Of a DNA stretch of 64,000 nt, positions 57,816-64,000 are shown piece after piece; the first letter of the stretch is position 1, and each line of letters begins with the position of its first letter. The position numbers and the translations under genes were made by a program. Under the pieces are notes generated by a model. That model searched no databases. It had not been told where the DNA came from and saw nothing but the letters and a program-made list of their open reading frames with translations. The stretch comes from Chroicocephalus ridibundus (lineage: Eukaryota; Chordata; Aves; Charadriiformes; Laridae), in contig NC_086316.1 of the NCBI RefSeq assembly GCF_963924245.1, forward strand, positions 59,749,763 through 59,813,762. Reading direction: 5' to 3'.

Positions 57816-58174
57816 TTTTATTTTCACTTCAAAGTAGATGTTACTAACACTGTGACTAAACAACGAGATTCAGACAAAGAAAAAAAAATCACGTTCTATC
57901 CTTTATTTAAAAGTGTGCAAAAGATTCCTTAAATAAAAAGTGTTTATCTTAATAAAATAAGTTCTCAAATAGTTTGGAGGTAGAACAACACTTCAAGTTC
58001 TTTTCTCCCTCCAGATGTTTACTATAAAAGCACTTTTACTTTAAAAAAATCTTTTTAGAAAAGAGTAAAAACATGATACACACTTTAGGCCTTGCTACAT
58101 CAGATCTGAAGAGACTGAGAAGAGGTTTAAATTGTACCTTGATAAAACCCCCCACCGGTGAGAAGGATATTCCC
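57816..58174 (-). other. POC5: POC5 3' UTR (end inferred)
   Basis: AT-rich non-coding sequence downstream of the POC5 stop codon on the minus strand. Confidence 0.5.
57817..57822 (-). terminator. POC5: Candidate POC5 poly(A) signal
   Basis: TTTATT on + (AATAAA on -), about 350 bp past the POC5 stop. Another - strand AATAAA at 57902-57907 is an alternative. Confidence 0.45.
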
Positions 58175-58324
58175 TCAGTCAACAACTTTTATTGACTGAA
58201 CACTGGTATAAGTTTGGCCCTGAAGCATTCGCCCAACTTGTCCTGCAGGTCTCACAGTGGTGGAACCAGAAGAATGGAGCACAGTTCGAGGGTATTTCGC
58301 AGCAATGGCTTGAGATATAGTTTG
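58175..58324 (-). CDS. POC5: POC5 last coding exon
   Basis: This 150-bp exon follows acceptor ttacttttcag (minus strand). It encodes QTISQAIAAKYPRT through SVQSIKVVD and TGA, matching the human C-terminus. Confidence 0.96.
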   Translation of the reverse strand, partial: QTISQAIAAKYPRTVLHSSGSTTVRPAGQVGRMLQGQTYTSVQSIKVVD

Positions 58325-61300
58325 CTGAAAAGTAATCAAATACATCAAAACATTTAACAGTACAAAAAAAATCCCATTAAAATATCTTTAAGTGAACTGT
58401 AATTTAAACAGAAAGATTCGCAATAGAGCAAACTGAAAGACACTTCTCAAAAAAAAAAAAAAAGGTTACTTTAGCAGAATGGGTAATTTTTTTTCTTCCT
58501 TACCAGTAATTTACCTCCAAATAACTAGGTACCCTGAGCTTTTATCACCTCCATCTTATTTCAAGGTTGGTTTGTTTGGTTTTTTACCAAATTGCTCAGA
58601 ATTCTCCTATGTAGTCCTAACTTAATCATGCCAACCTTCCTTTTGAAGTTCAGTATTTGCTATGAGGAAGTATCTGAAAGGAAGGGGTTTGCATTTATTT
58701 AACAACAGTGAATTTTCTGCCCTGAAAAATAGCCACCTTACTGCAACAAACAGTAGTCATTCTTCTTTTAATCAAGGTAAACTCTCCTCTGTCAGATTAA
58801 TTCAAGAGAAATAATTCCATCTGATTGACTTCCACTTAGGCATTTATTTGCAGAAAGAGTATATGGAATATATGTCTAGGACTGTCACATTTATTACATT
58901 TTTACAAGACAGTTTTTGGTACAGTAGTTCAGGTACTTTACTTGTTACACTGGTCACACAATCTGAATCCAGAAATTGTTCTTAATGAAAGAAGTCTCAC
59001 ACCAAACCTCTAAACCCTTACGGACATACAATTTAAATACGAATTTCTGCTTAGGAGCCCAAATTCTCAAAAGCTACGTGCAGCCTGCCACAGGGCTCTG
59101 ATTCACCACAGGAAATGAGTAAAAGCAGAACATCCCTCACACAGACAATTACCAGTAACTCCAGCTCAAGTTGAGGGACCTCATGTAGCTCTGCTTGTTC
59201 TGGCAGTATCATTGAAAATAAACTGGATTTTCAGATAGCGCAGAGAAAACTCAGATCCTACTTTACAGGTTAAAATACAAAAAAACGCTTCTTCAACTGT
59301 TTCATACAACTCCAGTTAAAACCATTTTTTGCTCAGATTGATCTAAAAGTGTAGCAACTGCCTAGGCCATTCAGGCCGCTGTTTACAGTCTTATTGCATG
59401 TTGCTTTCATACCCTTTTAATGCACTTATTTCAGTGTTTTCTTCAGGATAAGTGGGAAGAGTAGGACTCAAAATACGACAAGCAGCAGGCTTGATGAATT
59501 TGATTACTTCTGGACAAGGGTTTTACTATTTTACCCCCAATAATTTGCTACACTCAGCCTGTCAGGCTAACCTGTATCTCTGCCACCTCTGGTTCAGTCA
59601 CTCTTCCTGTTATACACCATTATGCCTGTCTTTAAGTGCTGGTTGCATGGTGATGACACCAAACATTGCTATACCAACGAACCCTTTCTACAAAGATGAA
59701 GACTCCCAGAAGAGCTGGCCAAGAGACAGCTAAGACTACTATACCTGTGAAATAATTACTACAGAAACAAGACAAACAGATTAAAGTGGCAATATCTACT
59801 TCCTCTCCTCACCAGTGCCTTCTACCCAGCCCAAAGACAGTGCTGTTTGTTACTTTAAACAGGCCTCAAGTCTAAGCCTTGCCTAACGCCTCTTCACGAT
59901 GGGCGTTTTTCTTTAAGCTACTACCAGATGTGTTGCAATAAGAATACTATTACAAGCATAATTCTGACTTACCTGAGTGACTGGATGATGTTTTTCAACA
60001 ACGACTGAACTCATGGGTGGAGCAACTCCCATCACTGCTAAACTACCACAAATTCTGGCTTTTTGGCCCATATCAGCTCGGCCCGTGATTCGAGCAGTGA
60101 TTGTTCTTCCTGCTTTCTGTTGAGCAGATGTTATTACTTTCGCCATGGGCTACAAATAAATTAAGTATTAGCTGGTAAAAAATTCTAAACATAGTATCTA
60201 TAATGCTCTAGTATGTCTGCTTAGTTTTATTAGCCACATGCTTAAACAGAACATGGGATTTTGCAGGTAATCCAGTTATGTTATAGGGGTCTGAATTTGC
60301 TCCAAAGAGTTGCAACCTGGTTTATTCCATCTTTTTCCTCTCTAAGTATGAGACAGCGTTTCAAGTGAGTGACTTCTATCCTGAGAGGAGTAAGGCTACA
60401 TTCAGGCAGCACGGATAGTTTAGCTTTGGTCACTGGCCGTACAAGTGACAGCTGAAGGCACGTCCATCACCCTGGAAAGTCTTTCTAGCAGTGACACAGC
60501 AGATACAAAAAACCTTCCATTCAGTAAAATGCTGCATCTTTCTCTGACAGCTGGTAGCAAAATGTATCAGGGGGGAAAAAGAAAGGAGAGCAATACAGAA
60601 GACAGTGGAGAAAAGCAAAAGGGACAGTTTAACAATAAATACAGAAGAAGGAATGACACAGGTATTTAGAACAGCAGGATGCTAAAGCAAAGCATATTAT
60701 TTCCATAACAAAATGGTATCATGTGAAATGCCAGTTGTACCTATTGCACTATACATAAGTGTACGTGCACTCTTCTGTTCTTCATTTTGTCACACTTCTC
60801 CCTTCCCCTCTCCAAAAATCGTTTAAAATTGCTCCTAGCATAAATGGGTTTCTGTAACATTAATGAGCATTTGCAAGCTAGTGTCTTCACACAGCTATGT
60901 AAACTCTATGGCAGTTTCAACTATGTACTTGTGTTGCTCTGAAAAATGCGGAAATAACGATATTCAAACTAATATTTGTTATGATTACGCCTTAAGAAAT
61001 AAAAAAGTTAATTTTAGCATGTTACCAGTTTTTGAGTTGACGCCACAACAGATCCTGCAGCTGTGCTAGTGACGATTACTGGAGAATCAGAATCTAGCCT
61101 GGTCTGAGAAGTGCTTGCATGACCCAGGTGGGTAGAAAACTGTGAATGAAACCAGAGTTTACAAAGAATGAGTACAACTTTCTAGAAAATACAGTGTTAC
61201 TCAGTTTTTTGACTATTCTGTCAGTTTTTTAGCTATTCCCATCACCATTCTAAATTTAACTTCTTTGCAGGTATTTCATCTCTAGTTTTACTGTTTTCTG

Positions 61301-62058
61301 ACTAACTTAAAAACACTTGTCTAAAAATTGTAGAAACAGTGTGAATAACATTTGATACTATTAGAATGAAAAATGAAAAGAGACAAGCACATCTTCGCTG
61401 TTCTAACCTGTACTCTAGTGTGAAACTGTTTCACAGTGGCAATGTCTTCAGGATGACTCCCGGGCAGGATGAGAACATCCAAGCTACTGGATAATGATCT
61501 GGCCAAGGTGACGCGACAGGACAATAAACTGAGTTCCCTCAGCATCTATATATGTTATACTCTTAAAAAAAGAAGCTTTTCTTCTTTTCAGATTATATTA
61601 AGCTCAGGTTTTTTGAAAAAAACTCTAAGAGCTTTTTTCCGGAAAGAACCTTAGAAAGCAAATTCTGCTTATTATAGTGACCTTGTCTTCATTAGTTTAA
61701 AGCATTTTCACTAAAAGAAAAAACAGCTTAATGAAAGAATAGCAAGGCACGGCAGCTGTGCCCCAGTCACTTCATTTACACAATGCAGTCTGAACATACG
61801 CATAGGTTTCTTTTTACACTTAGACTATCTTCAAATTCCTTCAATTCACAGGATATGGCATTTATTTTTAAAAAGCTCCAGCCAAGGAAGTTCATTTTTG
61901 TCGTTAACAAATACAGTTCTGTTCCGGCTACACACTTACCATGTCTTCCATTTGAAGAGTAGTTGCTGGTGGAGGTGGTGGTGAGGGCGGATTATATTGT
62001 GAAGGAGGTAGCCTTCCTGCAACAATGGCACCATTATCATTTCTCCTACTTCCTATAT
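58175..62058 (-). CDS. POC5: Centrosomal protein POC5, last four coding exons (5' part outside window)
   Basis: POC5 is a centrin-binding centriole protein needed to build the distal half of centrioles. Minus-strand exons in transcript order are 62058-61940, 61139-61026, 60149-59973 and 58324-58175. They join in phase to 560 bp (185 residues plus a partial codon) with stop TGA at 58177-58175. The tail holds a Pro-rich segment (PPSPPPPPA), a Ser/Thr-rich linker and the conserved block SAQQKAGRTITARITGR... GVAPPMSSVVVEKHHPVT, ending SIKVVD, the same ending as human POC5. The centrin-binding repeats and coiled coils lie in exons beyond the right edge. Converges with ANKDD1B as in human. Confidence 0.95.
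58325..59972 (-). other. POC5: POC5 last intron
   Basis: 1.65 kb of AT-rich intron in which nothing is recognised. Confidence 0.7.
59973..60149 (-). CDS. POC5: POC5 exon, conserved C-terminal block
   Basis: This 177-bp phase 0-0 exon runs from acceptor tttatttgtag to donor gtaagt (minus strand). It encodes ITSAQQKAGRTITARITGRA and APPMSSVVVEKHHPVTQ, nearly identical to human POC5. Confidence 0.97.
60150..61939 (-). other. POC5: POC5 introns flanking the 61026-61139 exon
   Basis: Introns 61025-60150 and 61939-61140 on the minus strand. Nothing is recognised. Confidence 0.65.
61026..61139 (-). CDS. POC5: POC5 exon, Ser/Thr-rich linker
   Basis: This 114-bp phase 0-0 exon lies between acceptor cattcacag and donor gtaaca (minus strand). 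It encodes FSTHLGHASTSQTRLDSDSP and a Val/Ser/Thr stretch ending TQKL. Supported by phase and position; the sequence is poorly conserved. Confidence 0.8.
61940..62058 (-). CDS. POC5: POC5 exon, Pro-rich linker
   Basis: This 119-bp exon runs from phase 1 to phase 0 between acceptor ctaataatag and donor gtaagt (minus strand). It encodes IGSRRNDNGAIVAGRLPPSQ, a five-Pro run and TLQMEDM. It is less conserved, supported by splice sites and phase. Confidence 0.82.
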
Positions 62059-64000
62059 CTATTATTAGAAAAATAAAGTAATGGGATCAGCACATAATCT
62101 AGCAAACCCTAAGGGGGAAAAAAAAGACATAAATCACAGTGAAAATTTTACTATTCCTTTGAGATTTCTCTATAATCTAATTAAAAGGATCAGCCTGTTC
62201 TTTATAGGGGTGTGTGTGTGTACACACACACACACACACACAAATTCCTGTATTTGACCCTTCTTTTCAGATGCTTGGAAATAATATTTCCCAAAGGGCT
62301 TGTTTCTGTCTTATGCCTCAAAATCCCTGTGGCACTTGTCACATACTTACAGTGTAAAGAACTGAGGTTCTCCGTACTGCTTGCCAATGCTAAATCCAGA
62401 GTGTGAGAGCTGTTCTTATGCTAAGGGCCAAAACCCAGTTCAGGTAGAGAGAGCAGCAAAACACAGAAAGGCCATCCATACTGGACTTCTAGAAGGGCGT
62501 AAGATCCTTAAGGGTGCTCACCATCAATAAAATTAAATGTTATTTTAACTTTTCTCAGAATGTACTGCAATTTCAAGGAGATCATGCTCAGCAGCATCTC
62601 ATTTCCACATACAATGGCTGGACACTGGCCACATCCTGGCTGTGGGGCTGGGATGATCTGTGGGTGCCCTACAGCCCTCGTCTCCCCCTACCAGCTGGGT
62701 AATCCTGAGCTTGCATAAAATGCGTCCAGGATTCTTTTGTCTCGCAGTGCAGACATCCTGGGGAGGCCAGATCTGCAGACCTAAGCCCTGTATCTCTTCC
62801 AAGCAGTTTCAGCCTTTTCCTTTAGAATACAAACTTCCATTAAGGAAGAAGAGAGAGGTATTCTTATTTACTCTCCTGTTTCCGAAGCACATGATGCTAG
62901 CAGCAGTTCCAGGACAAGGGAATTTTGCTCATCCCAGGGACCAGAGTGACACCACGTGGTAGTTGTGTTTTGTTGTGGTTTCGTTTTTTTTTTCCCCCCT
63001 GTTGGTTGAAGCGAGCAGGAAAAATATAGGGAAGGTAGCTCAAATTGGTGCAATACTCAACGATTTCAAAAGTGAAAGTATGCCAGAATATGCATTTGTA
63101 CATATATATGTATGTACACACACATTAAGCTGAAGCATAGATAGGACTGATCAGATCTGATGTGTTACTTAAAAAAGCAGTGTTAGGTTTTTTTAAGTAA
63201 AAATTCATGAATTCTTGTGGCTTCAATGTTCCTTTAAATACATAAAGAGATTAAAAATAATCTTAATAATTTTAAAAAAATAATCTGTCGGTAAATCAGT
63301 CAGATTTTAGACCATCAGCATTGACTTTCAATGTTATGGACCCATTAAGGTTGTGATACTTGCACATCATAATGTATATGTATGCTATTTGTACATTGTA
63401 TGTATATTAAACGTACACTATAATAACCTAATAATAATAAATCTGTAAAGGGATCAAATTCTGCTTTTATTTCCAATGTCAGTAGGTGGCACTGCAGTGT
63501 TCATATAAATAGAGAATCACTGAGTGACTCTGGCACATGGAAGTTTTAATGTCCACAGGTTACAAGACTACAATAAATCATAGTAATCATCTAATCTGAT
63601 ATATAAAATCCCAATGTCCTGATCACTGTTCTGTTATACCTGAGGAAGAATGCAAATAAATGGTTGTACAACCATACTAAATAATTATGTTAACTAACTT
63701 CCTTAAAAGCACTGTCTGGCTGCAGAAAGAAAGAGACAGTTTGCCTGGGACAGGGGAGGCAGTGGAAGAAGGTGGCAGGCATGGGACAAAGGACAACAGA
63801 GACTGAGATGTTATGAAGCCTGATGAGAACCTACACTGACCACAGGAAATTGGGTACAGGCACCCCAGCATTGTCCAGCACAGCAAAAACCTCCAGGTAC
63901 TCTGCCTGTGTAGAGTACGAGCTCCTGCTTCGTAGTAAAAATTAAGCAAAATATTTGCTCCACGAACCCCAGTAGCTGCTCATGGCAGCTCTAGAGCTCA
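62059..64000 (-). other. POC5: POC5 intron (to window edge)
   Basis: The next upstream POC5 exons (coiled-coil region) were looked for and not found, so this is probably one intron running past the edge. It contains a TG/CA microsatellite at 62208-62242. Confidence 0.6.
62208..62242. repeat. (TG)n-(TA)-(CA)n microsatellite
   Basis: gtgtgtgtgtgta followed by cacacacacacac: a dinucleotide array that switches strand sense in the middle, so the two halves are self-complementary. Confidence 0.93.

Larger units (their letters stand above)
56502..57830 (+). other. ANKDD1B: ANKDD1B 3' UTR (end inferred)
   Basis: AT-rich sequence after the stop. ATTAAA at 56893-56898 could give a short form and AATAAA at 57810-57815 a long one. 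Includes the candidate alternative exon. Confidence 0.5.

Noticed and set aside
62059..64000. Further POC5 coiled-coil exons
   Set aside because: No minus-strand segment matching the expected coiled-coil sequence with splice sites was found.

Overview
This window is vertebrate nuclear DNA and almost certainly from a bird. Coding sequence is split by GT-AG introns. CR1 LINE copies are scattered throughout, and one ends in the tandem ATTCT(R)TG-type octamers typical of avian CR1. There is also an avian-style ERVL-like LTR, and the introns are compact for vertebrates. No bacterial features, CRISPR arrays or operons are present. Gene order POLK > ANKDD1B > < POC5 matches human 5q13.3. From general knowledge the HMGCR/POLK block lies on the Z chromosome in chicken, so a Z-linked contig is plausible but not shown by the sequence.

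Region 1 (1-20.5 kb, + strand): the 3' part of POLK (DNA polymerase kappa). Twelve coding exons join in frame into 783 codons plus stop, from just before the catalytic palm motif to the C-terminal PCNA-binding tail. The N-terminal exons lie upstream of the window. One intron carries a 1.9 kb antisense CR1 element.

Region 2 (20.5-25.2 kb): an intergenic stretch with an antisense CR1 fragment that still holds a 289-codon open frame, leading into a GC/CpG-rich promoter.

Region 3 (25.2-57.8 kb, + strand): complete ANKDD1B. Fifteen coding exons give a 520-residue protein: ankyrin repeats (about one per 99-bp phase-0 exon) followed by a C-terminal death domain. Its introns hold an inverted CR1 pair, a 190-bp pure TTTCT array, an ERVL-like LTR plus decayed internal sequence with a tRNA-Asn-like relic, and a CR1 tail. 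About 1 kb past the stop codon there is an extra open frame with a good splice acceptor in the correct phase, a candidate alternative last exon.

Region 4 (57.8-64 kb, - strand): the last four coding exons of POC5 (centriolar protein), convergent with ANKDD1B. The two genes' possible poly(A) signals overlap at about 57810-57822. The rest of POC5 lies beyond the right edge.

The three genes act in separate processes (translesion DNA synthesis, a presumed scaffold or signalling role, centriole assembly) and are neighbours by conserved synteny rather than by shared function. I found no convincing undescribed system. The best lead is the candidate ANKDD1B alternative C-terminus.
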